From: Fistularia commersonii
Lineage: Eukaryota > Chordata > Actinopteri > Syngnathiformes > Fistulariidae
Direction: 5' to 3'
NCBI GenBank assembly: GCA_037954325.1
Contig: JBBMNZ010000027.1
Span: 11,397,001 to 11,461,000 of the forward strand
DNA: 64,000 bases
Position 1 is the first letter of the stretch, and each line of letters opens with the position of its first letter. Shown here piece by piece: positions 11,036-20,759 of this stretch. The notes below the pieces were generated by a model. That model saw nothing but the letters and a program-made list of their open reading frames with translations, was not told the DNA's origin and searched no databases. Both the position numbers and the translations under genes were made by a program.

Positions 11036-11181
11036 GACACAGACTGCAAAAGTGTCTGAGAAGTTCACTTTCTAGAAAATCTGTAGTTTTACGGCCTGAA
11101 GAAATTCTTCTATTATATTGAATAAAATATTACTCCTGTGTGTGTGTGACTTTGTGAGTGTGTGTGTGTCAATCATCTGCA

Positions 11182-11187
11182 TTTATT
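11182..11187 (-). other. Candidate polyadenylation signal for FTO
   Basis: The minus strand reads AATAAA here, about 150 bases past the in-frame stop. The region between holds a 27-base poly-A/poly-T tract (11280-11306), so the 3' UTR would be short and repeat-bearing. Further AATAAA-like runs are frequent in the AT-rich block below 11035, so this is a candidate only. Confidence 0.35.
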
Positions 11188-11279
11188 TGGAGCTTTCCAT
11201 TGGCTTGAACATTCACCCATTCCAACAGCAACTGCTTTTACTAGCATCTGCATTTCCTTCACTAAATATCTGTTTCTAC

Positions 11280-11306
11280 AAAAAAAAAAAAAAAAAAAAA
11301 AAAAAA
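11280..11306 (+). repeat. Poly-A tract (poly-T in the FTO sense)
   Basis: Twenty-seven As on the plus strand, within the predicted FTO 3' UTR. Confidence 0.95.
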
Positions 11307-11338
11307 CTGGAATGACAGGTGTTATAGTTGCCTGGTCG

Positions 11339-11346
11339 TTAAAGTG

Positions 11347-11377
<31 letters not shown>

Positions 11378-11540
11378 ACCGCGGATGCATACGCAGCACC
11401 TCCAGAGCAGCGACTCCACTCTGCTGATGATGTCGGCCAGGTCAAAGGGCAGCGGCATGCCGGGGTCGTCGGCGCCCCAGAAGGGCCGGTCCACGGGGGC
11501 CTCCTCGGGGGGCAGCGTCTGGGCCAGGCTGGAGTGGCAC
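11339..11540 (-). CDS. FTO: FTO alpha-ketoglutarate-dependent RNA demethylase, terminal coding exon (partial gene)
   Basis: FTO is a nuclear Fe(II)/2-oxoglutarate dioxygenase that removes N6-methyl groups from adenosine in RNA. This exon encodes the end of its C-terminal helical domain, not the catalytic jelly-roll. After one split-codon base the reading is CHSSLAQTLPPEEAPVDRPF, then WGADDPGMPLPFDLADIISR and VESLLWR. As I recall the human C-terminus, the matching features are an ARTLP run, an aromatic after RP, D-D, MPLPFDL and DI. The acceptor-adjacent G completing an Arg codon fits the FTO phase. Odd: there is no stop after about residue 47 of the exon, where the family normally ends. The frame continues as CCVCIRGL, reads the CA repeat as four His-Thr pairs, and stops (HSL, TAA) at 11341-11339. 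The true end could instead use the GT at 11399-11398 as a splice donor. Upstream exons are outside the window. The FTO call is firm; the exact 3' end is not. Confidence 0.88.
11349..11375 (+). repeat. (TG)n microsatellite inside the FTO reading frame
   Basis: Thirteen or so TG units. On the minus strand the array is read as CAC ACA (His-Thr) within the FTO terminal frame before the stop at 11341-11339. Length changes of one or two units would shift the frame. Confidence 0.95.
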
Positions 11541-11570
11541 CTGGGGGCCACGGGACACAGGAAACAAACG
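11541..11570 (-). other. Splice acceptor and pyrimidine tract of the FTO terminal exon
   Basis: Read on the minus strand, the bases before the exon contain TTTGTTTCCTGTG and end CCCCCAG, immediately followed by GTGCCACTCC. This is a normal vertebrate acceptor. The exon then opens with one base completing a split Arg codon, matching the known FTO exon boundary. It fixes the 5' edge of the coding exon at 11540. Confidence 0.8.
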
Positions 11571-11641
11571 CACCCGTTAACAGACGCTTAAAGGCTCTAC
11601 GGCGTTACGACGTGCACTTAAAGGGACGTATGTAAACTGAC

Positions 11642-11660
11642 AGGGGGGGGGGGGGGGAAT

Positions 11661-11692
<32 letters not shown>

Positions 11693-11695
11693 ACA
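11642..11695 (+). repeat. G-run plus (AC)n microsatellite
   Basis: A G15 stretch followed by a (AC)n array with a TAC interruption, just inside the last FTO intron. Neighbouring simple repeats are poly-A at 11751-11767 and (GT)n at 11840-11871. Confidence 0.95.
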
Positions 11696-11839
11696 ACTGG
11701 ATGCTGGTAAAATGTCAAAAATTTCTCCCTAAAACCCTCAGCGGGGGCTAAAAAAAAAAAAAAAAAAGTTGACGTGCCGGGTCTCCTGAAAAAACACTGC
11801 GTGGGTGTCATGTGTTTTTAACAGGAAGCAATCGTCCTC

Positions 11840-11873
<34 letters not shown>

Positions 11874-12329
11874 TGTGTTTGCTCTTCCTTTTTTATGACT
11901 CCTAATAACACCGGACCCTCTGGGATATGAGCGCGTCTGCGGCCGTGTTTTTTTTTTGCCACTTCGTTCGCCGTTCCAGACTGAATTCCTCGACGGATCC
12001 TCGCAAGAACCAGCGAGAGCCGTTATTTGTGAGATCGCTGACGCGGGGTTAAGTATAAATCCGCCGACGTCTGCGAGCCCTGCAGGCCCCGAGACCAGAT
12101 CTTTTGTCAGACCTGTGTAAATATTTACTGTGGCGACTCAAAGTTGCTGTCATCGTAAATCCGCTCCCTCTGCCTCTCGGCGGACGAGGATGACCCCCCG
12201 ACCCGGAGGGCGAAGACGGAGGAGCGCGCTGGATATTTCCAAAGCCGCACGTATTATTTTACGCCACCCTTTCCCCTAAAAGGCGCCCACACGACCGCCG
12301 CCACCGCCACCACCTTGCGGCTACCGGAT

Positions 12330-12720
12330 CGGGAGGGTGGGCCGAGCGGGTTATGGATGAGATGCGGGAGGGGGTTGTTAAAGTTGTCAGCGAACAGACA
12401 GGGGCCGCCGCAATTTGTGGTTGTATATTTTAACCGGGAGCCACTTAATGTTTCGACTGGCTCGCGGCCTAAGTGCTGCATTTCGGCGCGGTCGGCCTTT
12501 TCGCGGGCGCCGCGGCATCACGATGCCGGGGAGCGGCGTTAACAGCCGCCGTTCTAATATATCTTCTGCGTTCTGGATCAGGGCCTGATAATAGCATCTG
12601 TTAACATGCACTAAGTACCATTATGTAGCACATCACTTCATAAATAATACGATTAGGCGACCTTGGGGCTTTGCAACGAGCCGTGTGTTTAAATGTTCTC
12701 ATCATTTATTTAGGGTGTGA
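12330..12720. promoter_or_regulatory. Putative intronic conserved element
   Basis: Unique sequence about 0.8 kb inside the intron. It contains AATTTGTGGTTGTATATTTT (RUNX-like TGTGGT), CGTTCTGGATCAGGGCCTGA, ATAATAGCATCTGTTAACAT and TTCATAAATAATACGATTAG. It has no simple repeats and no credible coding frame. A weaker patch, CAGACCTGTGTAAATATTTA, sits at 12110. An IRX-enhancer role is inferred. Confidence 0.4.
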
Positions 12721-12805
12721 ATTAAAGGAAGCGCCACTTCAGAAGGGGAGAGGGAGGAGGAGGAGGAGGAGGACGACGACACAGTTGGCATACATATCTG
12801 CAGAA

Positions 12806-12842
12806 TGTGTGTGTGTGTGTGTGTGTGTGTGTGGGGGGGGGG
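12806..12842 (+). repeat. (TG)n and G-run
   Basis: Thirteen or so TG units ending in a G12 tract. Confidence 0.95.
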
Positions 12843-13119
12843 GGCTTGCTAACTGACCCAGACACTCGTCCACACATTTTGCTGACATCGGAGAGCTTCG
12901 GGTTTTATCCCCGTGCAGGGTTGCTATTCGCAGGGGTACCCGCTAAAAAAATTTAAAAAAAAAAAAAAAAAATTAAATGAAAAAATAAATTAAAAAATGT
13001 AAAAAGCGAGGTGCCTTCAGGGTCCCGGACTTGACTTTTTTTTTTTTTTTTTTTAATGCTGCCAGAGCGAGGCCCGCCTTGTCAAAGGCAAAGAGTGGAA
13101 GGTGGGCGGGGGTGCTTGC

Positions 13120-13620
13120 GAGTCCGGTCCGCCCCCGACGGATTAACCCCAGACAGATCCGGGGCCTAACTATTCCATCTGGCGCTCAGTCAAGAGAGAT
13201 TGGCAACACAATCACTCATTTCAATTTGCCCCGAAACCCTATAACCTGGCAGGCTAGCGCCTCAAATGGTATGCTAATGTGAAAGGTATCTGGGATTCTA
13301 TCGCCTCTATTCCACAGAGGCGGTTCGGTGCACTTGGCCGGGGCGGCGGCGGCGGCGGCGACCGCGGCCCCCTGGACACGCGCTTGAGGGGGCTGGTTGG
13401 GGGCGGGAGGTGGGGCTTTGCGCTCAAACTAACCACTTTAGCTAAAGTGAGTGTTAATTATGGACAGGCAAAGCAGTCAATAAAAGGTTAATGTAAAAGT
13501 CAAAGGATAAATTCCTTTAAGCATTGCATCATTCCACCATCTCCGCGACCAGAGTTGCTCGCGGGTCTCCTAATCAATACGTTTTACTGTAATGCGCTCC
13601 CCATTGATTTTTCGCCCCCC
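13120..13620. promoter_or_regulatory. Putative intronic conserved block
   Basis: Notable stretches are TTTAGCTAAAGTGAGTGTTA then ATTATGGACAGGCAAAGCAG, and AGTCAAAGGATAAATTCCTT followed by TAAGCATTGC. TCAAAGG resembles a TCF/LEF or nuclear-receptor half site. A GC-rich CGG-repeat patch (13341-13370) interrupts it. Non-coding by broken frames; the function is inferred. Confidence 0.42.
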
Positions 13621-13879
13621 CCCCTCCCGGCTCTGCAGTCTGGGCTCTTTCAAAAAAAAAAAAAAAGGAAAGTGAGCGAGAGGGTAAAGAGATAGAGAGA
13701 AACAAGTAAATAAAATGATTAACGTCCGTCTCACTTTTTGTTGAATCGCTCCCTCTCTTAGCCCAAAAGGCTTAAAACATCGGGTTGTGGGGTTTGATAC
13801 GGTCGCAGCCGCTACATCTCCGGACGGCGTGTAATCGTGCGGCGGCGTGCTGGAGCGAAGGCGGGGGGGAGGGGAGGGC

Positions 13880-13985
13880 GTACATTAAAAGGCCCTCTGC
13901 TCTTAACGGGATGGAAATCCAGCTAATAGACAGCATCAGTGCTTCCTACTAGCGCAATTACACTGATAGATGCACGGTTTTGTCG
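13880..13985. promoter_or_regulatory. Putative intronic conserved element
   Basis: ACGGGATGGAAATCCAGCTA, ATAGACAGCATCAGTGCTTC and CGCAATTACACTGATAGATG form a compact unique block, with TAAT-type and GATA-type cores. Confidence 0.4.
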
Positions 13986-15364
13986 GGTCGGGTGAAAAAG
14001 AATACGCCGAACACGGACGGGAGACAACGCTTATCGCATTAGCGCTGAGGGGAGGTCATTTGTAAACCCCCGCCGCTCCACTCTGGACTTTCGGGAAGAA
14101 GCGTCCGAAGAGGATCGGATAGCTTTTTTTTTTGTTTTTTTTTTTTCTCCGTGTCAAAACCGCCCGTGCTTTAATTGTTATTCGGGCGTGCCGTGCTAAC
14201 ATGTAGGCGTACGCCGGTGCGTCGGTGACGGGGAAACTTGCTCGTTGGAAGCTCGGGGACACACGTCAGCTCTGACAGGATTATCTGAAGAGCCGTCTCA
14301 ACTTAGGTTTAATAGCGTTTGAGCAAATAAAGCCCGGATGCAGCAGTTCCGCGTAGAAGCGGAGACGTTTTCGAGCTCCGCCATTAGACTAATAACCCTC
14401 CGTGTTTCCTCTTCTATTGTTATTCGCTAATGGAAAAAAAAAAAAAAACGAGGAGGCGGGCGATCGCGGCGTTTGTTTTCGTACTTTCGGATCGGTGTCA
14501 TCAACTGTCTGACACAGGCGAGTAGAAATCACCTTCAGATCAGAACGCCGGCTTCTTCGTGCGTGACAATCCGGCGCAGGTGTGAATTTTTACGGTCTTG
14601 GCAACAACCCCCCCCCCCCCCCCCGCTGCCCCGATCGGCAAGAATGCAATCAGACGAGTCATGAAAAAACAGGCGCGAGTGTCATAAATCAGGCGGCTCC
14701 CTCCCGCAGGTGAGGTATGCGATCCAGTCCCGGGGCGGGAAAGAGAAAAGTGAATTATCCGTGTGTTTTTCTGTATCCTCGTGACGTTGTGTAAGACAGG
14801 AGGAACGTACAGACACGCAGCACTGAGATCCACGCGCTTCCTTCCACCGCGTTGTGCAAGATCGTGACCGGTGTCGGGGCGGGGGCGGGGGGGGACGAGC
14901 CCAATAACTGAGAAATCGGGAACAAGGCCCGACCTGTGAGCTTCCAGGCCAACGCCGTCGGGGTGACGGGTGGGGGGGATCTGAAAGCTCACCGCCGTCT
15001 TCGTTTCTGCAGCCATTGTGTCTGCAGGCGGTTGCTGACTGTACATTTTATGGGTGCGCGAGGTGGGCAATCGCGGGGTGGGCGGCGGCGGCATCCTCGT
15101 CAAATGCGTGACATATGTTCCTTTCATTTTGATTCCCTCTAAGGAGCCCGGGCTAATAAAACTAACATCTGATGCACCCCCTCCACCCCACCTTTAATTA
15201 ATGGTTGTGCAAACCGCGCAAAAATGCATTAGCAGAGGAGGGGTAGGGGACGAGACGGGCGCCGCTCGCCGACTCCAGTGCTCTCCTTCCACGCGCCGCC
15301 GCCGCCGCCGCCGGGAACACTGATCCTGCAGGGTGGGGAAGCCCGTTCCGAAACCCTGTGAGGT

Positions 15365-15700
15365 CCCCCTTCCATCGCCAGATGAAGTCTGGGCTCCTCA
15401 TTAAACCACATGAAACAAATAAGGCTCATTATTTGGCATCTGAAGCCGGTTGAGAACGCAGGGAACCCGGGTTTGGGGCCGAGACGGACGTACCTGCGAA
15501 CCCCCCCACCCCACCCCGCTCCCCAAACCCAGCCCCGACTTCGCACCCTCGCCGTGTTTGATGTGGCCTGGCCGGCTGCCTCCAGATCCAGATGTAACTA
15601 GAAAACACACACACACACACACACAGCGCCAGGTAGCCTCTAAATAGCCTTCATAATTGGAGGCAATAAAACACTATTGCCGTCTGGAAGTGCAAAGGAG
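15365..15700. promoter_or_regulatory. Putative intronic conserved elements flanking a CA repeat
   Basis: The left part has CTCATTAAACCACATGAAAC and AAGGCTCATTATTTGGCATC. The right part has CCTTCATAATTGGAGGCAAT and AAAACACTATTGCCGTCTGG. A (CA)n array at 15603-15625 and a C-rich patch separate them. The two ends look like unique regulatory DNA. Confidence 0.4.
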
Positions 15701-15944
15701 GTGAGTCCCCCCCCCCCCCACACACACACTCCCACCTCCACGCCGCCTCCACGCCCCCCCGAACGGCAGCAGCCGCTCTCAAAAACCAGGTGGACGTCCA
15801 TTAGGCGGTTAACAGCGTAACAAATTACCGAACACCCATAGCCCCTCTCGTCCCGGGGCTATGGGATGGAATGTGGACTAATGTCAACACGGGCTCGGAA
15901 ATTTACGAGCAGGCAACGATTGTTCGAATGCAATGCGGTTCTAA

Positions 15945-15967
15945 TAAAAAAAAAAAAAAAAAAAAAA
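15945..15967 (+). repeat. Poly-A tract
   Basis: An A22 or so homopolymer; no retrotransposon body was recognised upstream. Confidence 0.9.
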
Positions 15968-16123
15968 GGGTAGAAAAGTACAAACAGATAAGGCGCTCCT
16001 GGCCGTTTACTCTTCCGACAGCGGGGCGGAGAGACGGATCACCCCCCGAGGGTCTGGCTCTGGAGTGTGTGTGCACATTTGAAAGTAAGAAAAAGCACCT
16101 GAGTGTGTGTTTGCATTTAAGAT

Positions 16124-16126
<3 letters not shown>

Positions 16127-16160
<34 letters not shown>
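16127..16160 (+). repeat. (GT)n microsatellite
   Basis: Seventeen or so GT units. Confidence 0.95.
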
Positions 16161-16164
<4 letters not shown>

Positions 16165-16415
16165 CAGGCTGACAAGGGGGACGAATGAGAGCGACTGTTT
16201 CTTCTGACCTACGAGGCCACCTGTGCGGAACTCCGGCGAGCTGAAAATAAGGAAAAAAAACGAAACAAACGCAAACAACAGGCCGGGGTAACGTTTACCC
16301 CGCCGGTAGCTCGTCCAGGACAACAATAGGCGGCCGCCCTCGCTCCATCATCCACCATGACCAGCCACAAAAACCCCGATGGGACATTTCGGGGAAAAGC
16401 TAATTTGGAGTTGTT

Positions 16416-16448
<33 letters not shown>

Positions 16449-16542
16449 GACAATCTGACATAGTGCTCCAAAAAATAAAGGGAATACTTCAACAACACAC
16501 ATAACTGCCAATTTTAAAACTTTTCCCAAATTTTTCACTTTG

Positions 16543-16735
16543 TCTTCAATTTTTGTCATACTTTAAAATTTTCACATTTTTTCCAGTTTGCTGACCTTTG
16601 ACATTTTTTGTCAAAATTTTCATGAATATCTGAATTGTCTATATTTTTTCAATACTTTATGGTTTTAACATTTTTTTTCCATATTGCTAGCCTTTAGCAT
16701 TTTTGTCAAAATTTTTATGAATATATATATATATA
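16543..16735 (+). repeat. Imperfect tandem duplication, unit about 105 bp
   Basis: TTTTTTGTCAAAATTTTCAT then GAATAT (near 16607-16626) recurs as CATTTTTGTCAAAATTTTTA then TGAATAT (near 16699). CATACTTTAAAATTTTCACA is likewise echoed by AATACTTTATGGTTTTAACA. A further partial unit lies at 16779-16850. It sits within the insertion in copy B2. Confidence 0.65.
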
Positions 16736-16919
16736 TATATATTTTTATATATGTATACATGGTGACATTTTGCCAATTTTTCACTTTTTCAAATATTTTT
16801 CACTTCGTCTACAATTTTTTCAATACTTTATTTCACATTTTTTCGAACGTTTCGAACTTTTTAATTCCTCTTGCCTCAGCCGCAGGGAATGTTCAAATCT
16901 TTGTAGTTAACAGTTGAGA

Positions 16920-17055
16920 CAATTTATATTTCATTGTATTTCTTATTCTTCCTCCTTCCTACTATTATCTATTACTGTTATGTTTTTACTTGAAACTCTG
17001 GCACAACAATTTCCTTCGGGATAAATAAAGTTGTTCTCATCTCATCTCATCTTCT
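16920..17055 (+). mobile_element. Rex1-like LINE 3' tail (copy D5)
   Basis: The block ends with CAACAATTTCCTTCGGGATA then AATAAAGTTGTTCTCATCTC and CATCT repeats, the characteristic GGGATAAATAAAG-plus-short-repeat end of fish LINEs. Upstream TATTTCTTATTCTTCCTCCT resembles other copies only loosely. Confidence 0.55.
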
Positions 17056-17589
17056 GTGAAATCAAACTGTCCAGTTAGGAAGCAACACTGATTCATTTTG
17101 ACTTGTTTAAATATCAAAGTTGGATCAGTCTGTAATGTGTTTAATTTTAATTTCACCTGAAATTTGAAGTGTGACTCTAAATCCAGACCTCCATGGGTTC
17201 ATACATTTGATTTCCATTGAACATTTTTGTGTGATTTTGTTGTCAGCACATTCAACTGTGTAAAGAACAAAGTATTTAATAAGAATAGCTCATTCATTCA
17301 GATCAAGGATGTGTTATTTTAGTGTTCCCTTTATTTTTTGGAGCTGTGTATTTCCTTTTTACGTTGTTCATTTCTGCAAAATAAACCCAGTGGCGAGTCT
17401 GCAAGCGGTTGCGAGTAAATCTCCTCGTAGGTAATCGGGTTTCAATTTTTTGGGGGGCAAAGACGCTATTCCTCCACAACCAAAAAAAAAAAAAAAACAA
17501 AAAAAAAACTTATGAGTGTGTGAAGAGATAATTTAAAATGAAAAAGAAAGAAAGAAAAAAAAAAAAACAAGCTCTTTTCCGCGCTGGCA

Positions 17590-17870
17590 GGGCGTCAGAG
17601 CCTCGCGGGCATCCGAGCAGAGCAATAACACCGCTGATGGATGGGGCTCGCATTGACAGCAATACGGCCTCGGCCATTGGACGACACCTGACCCCAGTCA
17701 CATGATAAGGTCGATCCGACGCGGGCTCAGTTCCCACCTGTCTTCAGGTGACAGCGGCGGGGGCCGAGCCGGCCCGGCTAATTATAGTCTATTGTAACTT
17801 CAATTGCCCGGTTACAAGTCCTCCTCTCTGCTCTGGGCGACGCGGTGTTGAATTATGAGGCCTTTGTACG
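17590..17870. promoter_or_regulatory. Putative intronic conserved block
   Basis: GAGCAATAACACCGCTGATG, CCCCAGTCACATGATAAGGT and CTAATTATAGTCTATTGTAA then CTTCAATTGCCCGG. Contains an E-box (CACATG) beside a GATAAGG site, plus TAATTA and SOX-like ATTGT cores. Non-repetitive and non-coding. Confidence 0.4.
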
Positions 17871-18029
17871 ACGGAAAACTGCCCGGGCTTTTAAACAGTC
17901 GCGCTCCACAGATATCCTGTTTCCAGAAAATATGCGCGTTCAACTGTTTCCCACTGACACGCTGCGTTTTCGCCAAAAACGGCGGCGCTTCGGGCTGCAC
18001 GAACATGACGCTCTGCAGAGGCTCCGCCT

Positions 18030-18195
18030 CCTCAATGCAGATTCTAATGAAAATATGATATACATTATCAATCCCCAGAGGGGATCTGCAGCGCGACAAC
18101 GACAATATCAATAAAAATAAGAATAAATATAAAAAGATAGCTAAAGACATCCGCAAATAAATTGACGTCAGAGTAAACAACAATAAGGATAAGAA
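18030..18195 (-). mobile_element. Rex1-like LINE 3' end (copy D1)
   Basis: In the minus sense it reads TTGCGGATGTCTTTAGCTAT, and then ATCCCCTCTGGGGATTGATA. This is the same order as GGATGTCTTGCTATCTTCTG then the GGGGATCAATAA-type end in copies D3 and D4. It abuts a family C element. Confidence 0.6.
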
Positions 18196-18204
18196 TAGAG
18201 CAGT

Positions 18205-18560
18205 AGATTTTTCGCACTACAAGGCATACTTAAAATCCTTACATTTTCTCAAAAATCATCCCTGCGCCTTATTCTTGTTGTGCTTATTGACCTCCAACCA
18301 ATTTTTTTGCGGTACACTGCGCTCAAATATCTGTCAAAATATTTTAGTGCAATTTTGGTAAGCGGCCGTTCCCACGTCGTGTTAAAGTTGGTCTTTGGTT
18401 AAATATGGGTGCAACGTCAGACACCGTTCGATAACTAATCATTTAGTGCTGGAATGCAACCTTGTTCCAACCAATTGGCGAACAGCACGTTTACCTCCGC
18501 CACTTTTTATAATACCAATATGAACTGTGCTTCCACATAATATTACTGCACATGTGTGTG
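18205..18560 (+). mobile_element. Non-autonomous element, family C (GCACTATAAGGCGCACTT type)
   Basis: Opens GATTTTTCGCACTACAAGGC then ATACTTAAAATCC, close to a very common fish terminal sequence (GCACTATAAGGCGCACTTAAAA, from memory). A related end lies at 39370-39420. No coding capacity; the right end is indistinct. Confidence 0.5.
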
Positions 18561-18727
18561 TATGGGGACCCCCAAAAATGAGTTGAATAAAATTCAACTA
18601 AACTGTTTTGTTCACAAAATTCGGCACAGACTCCAATTTAAAAACTAATAATAAAGAATGAATTAAATAAAAAATAAAATTAGATAAATATAAATTAAAA
18701 AAATTATAAATAAAATATTTAAACAAC

Positions 18728-18756
18728 AACAATAATAATAATAATAATAATAATAA
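18728..18756 (+). repeat. (AAT)n microsatellite
   Basis: About nine AAT units at the end of an A+T-rich stretch (18600-18760). Confidence 0.95.
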
Positions 18757-18824
18757 AGTCTTATCATTTACTCATTATTCATGCCACTTATCCTGCATTC
18801 AGGAAATACAGAAAAAAAAGAATT

Positions 18825-18889
18825 TCTCTCTATGGGGATCAATACAGTATCTTATCTTATCTTATCTTATCTTATCTTATCTTATCTTA
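18825..18889 (+). mobile_element. LINE 3' end with (CTTAT)n tail
   Basis: CTCTATGGGGATCAATACAG precedes eight CTTAT units. The pattern of a GGGGATCAATAAAGTATC end plus short tandem units is the standard 3' terminus of several fish LINEs. The body upstream is not recognisable. Confidence 0.65.
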
Positions 18890-19913
18890 CCTGCTGAATG
18901 TGTTTGGACTGTAGTGAAGAAAAAATCTGCTCTATGCCACCCATGTATCTAAAGACTGAATAGTTTTGGAAAAGACTTGAGAAAAATCATGCTAACATCG
19001 ATAAAGAATACTTTGTAAGAGTTTTAAGTCTGAGACTAAGATTTTACAAAAACAGTAAATCAAGACTACGACTAGATTCTTTCAGCAATTTTTTCCCCAT
19101 CATGCAGGTATTTTCCTTCTGAGTTGACATCATACAAGCCGGGCCGTTCCGCCCACAGCTCCATACCGATCGTTATTTTAGTGATTCTAGTAGTGATTCT
19201 TTGTCTATCGGGTTTCCTGTTTACAAACTCATTTATTGGTTGTTGATTGAGAAAGAATTGCGATTACATCAAACAATTTTGATTTTGTTGGAGGCCCAGA
19301 GACCGATACTTCGGGGCCGAGATTTCCATCCGACTTTGAGTTTTAGGTGTGTGACTGTGTGAGCCCGGGCTTTAGTCAAGCTACTCTTACAGGCGGGGAC
19401 GCTTAAATGTCTTATTTATCCAGCCTCTCAGCTGACAGACGGAGGAGTGGCAGACATAAACGTCTGCTCGTCAACGTGGAAAGTCAACATCTCCCAACCT
19501 CGACGTCTGATGATTGCTCCTTGTGTTTACACTACACAGAAAACTGGCAGTGGCTACGTCAGGTAGCGGATGGCAACCATCGGACTATTATTTAAATTGC
19601 AACCATAGCAAAAAGGAAACTAAAATTCTTCAACTTTTGTTTTGTTTTTTTTTTAAATCCAATCCATAAGGAGGCCAGATGAGCGTTATCAGCGCTTATT
19701 GATGATCCGGCCTGTTTGCCGAACCCTCCGTGTTGAACAAACACGCGTGTTGTTTTACCTTATTGAGTAAACAGTGTCATTAAATGGCCCTATGCGTTTT
19801 TGAAAACGCCGCAAACAGACAACAATTAGTTTGGAGGAGTGTCCGGGACGGGCCCTGAGGGTGCCGCAGCGAACAGGATGTTAAGAGAGCACACAGGCAG
19901 CGGAAAGACACAC

Positions 19914-19938
19914 GTGTGTGTGTGTGTGTGTGTGTGTG
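19914..19938 (+). repeat. (GT)n microsatellite
   Basis: Twelve or so GT units. The stretch 18900-19900 upstream is unique sequence with no feature I can name. Confidence 0.95.
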
Positions 19939-20718
19939 AGATATGTAACTGCTGTGTAAGTAGGTGCGTATAAACATTCGCTGAAAGTTGCACTGCATGT
20001 TGAAGAGAAGCAGCGCTTTTTATTTGTGGTGGAAATATCAGCACGGGGACGGTGCTTTGCAAACACCTGCCTCGCTTTTGTCGTCGCGGCGACTGCGTTT
20101 CCGTCGGCAGCGTCGCGGGAATAAACGCAGATCGGCGATTTTCCTTCCAGGCTCGGCCCGTTCCCCCCTCAGGGGCGAGTCCGAAAGAGACCGAACTTTG
20201 CGAGAAAAAACGCCAGGCTCGCAAACCCAGCGAGACACCGAGATCAACGCGACTTCTCTGCTCCGCAAACACGCCGAGCGCGAACCACCTATCCCGCTAA
20301 GTTCTGCGCCGTTAGCGTTGATCCGGGGGTCAGCTGCGGGGCGGCGGAGAGGGATAACCTCTCCCTTAGCCCCGCTGAGGCCCCAGATGGCTGCGCGAGA
20401 GCCGGGATCCAAAAACTACCTAGCGGCTCAGCCTCTGTGGCCACGTCTCAAAGTCCACAGTTTAACCCCGTCCGGTGTCGGCCAAGGTCACAGATGCTCG
20501 CTGGAGAGGCAGAAAGAGCCAGGAGTGAAGAGCTGCCAGATACGGAGGAATTAGATCCAGGCTGAGTGGCCCTCATCTGGCTAAGCCTGGTAAGTAGCAA
20601 GACTAACAGGCTGAGGCACGGTGCTTTGGGTTTCGCAGACACACACACACACACCAGCTTGTTAGCTTGCACGCAAGGGGACGCACACAAATAAGGGGGT
20701 AAACACACACTTACAGAG

Positions 20719-20755
<37 letters not shown>
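20719..20755 (+). repeat. (CA)n microsatellite
   Basis: Eighteen or so CA units, with shorter CA arrays at 20640-20654 and 21070-21092. The GC-rich stretch 19990-21660 holds no credible exon; frames here are long only because of high GC. Confidence 0.95.

Positions 20756-20759
<4 letters not shown>

Larger units (their letters stand above)
1..11181. other. FTO 3' flanking intergenic region (toward IRX3 by synteny)
   Basis: No coding exon is recognisable. Frames are short and mostly run through repeats. By conserved vertebrate order the gene beyond the FTO 3' end is IRX3, in convergent orientation, but no homeobox exon occurs here. The region holds unique regulatory-looking blocks near 0.25, 2.1-2.4, 3.55-3.96 and 4.24-4.38 kb, one Tc1-type element, LINE fragments at 6-8.4 kb and many microsatellites. 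Stretches 390-900, 1010-1290, 1570-2095, 4385-4790, 4845-5720, 6400-7740 and 8830-9840 hold nothing else I can name. Confidence 0.6.
16461..17350 (+). mobile_element. Tc1-type deletion-derivative transposon with internal insertion (copy B2)
   Basis: Starts CCAAAAAATAAAGGGAATAC and ends TTTAGTGTTCCCTTTATTTT. Between are AATCAAACTGTCCAGTTAGG, the B-family junction GCAACACTGATTCATTTTGA, and TTTGTTGTCAGCACATTCAA. The left arm is interrupted at about 16500-17050 by AT-rich tandem units and a LINE-type 3' tail, after which the element resumes at TCTGTGAAATC. A poly-T30 tract immediately precedes it. Confidence 0.85.

Noticed and set aside
1..11181. Search for IRX3 homeobox exons in the FTO 3' flank
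   Set aside because: No TALE homeodomain translation on either strand; the neighbour is inferred by synteny only.
14540..15127. 195-codon minus-strand frame
   Set aside because: Long only because the region is GC-rich. Amino-acid content is low-complexity and no FTO or other domain is present.
18850..18889. CTTAT repeats considered as a CRISPR-like array
   Set aside because: Units of 5 bases with no spacers; it is a LINE tail microsatellite in a vertebrate genome.
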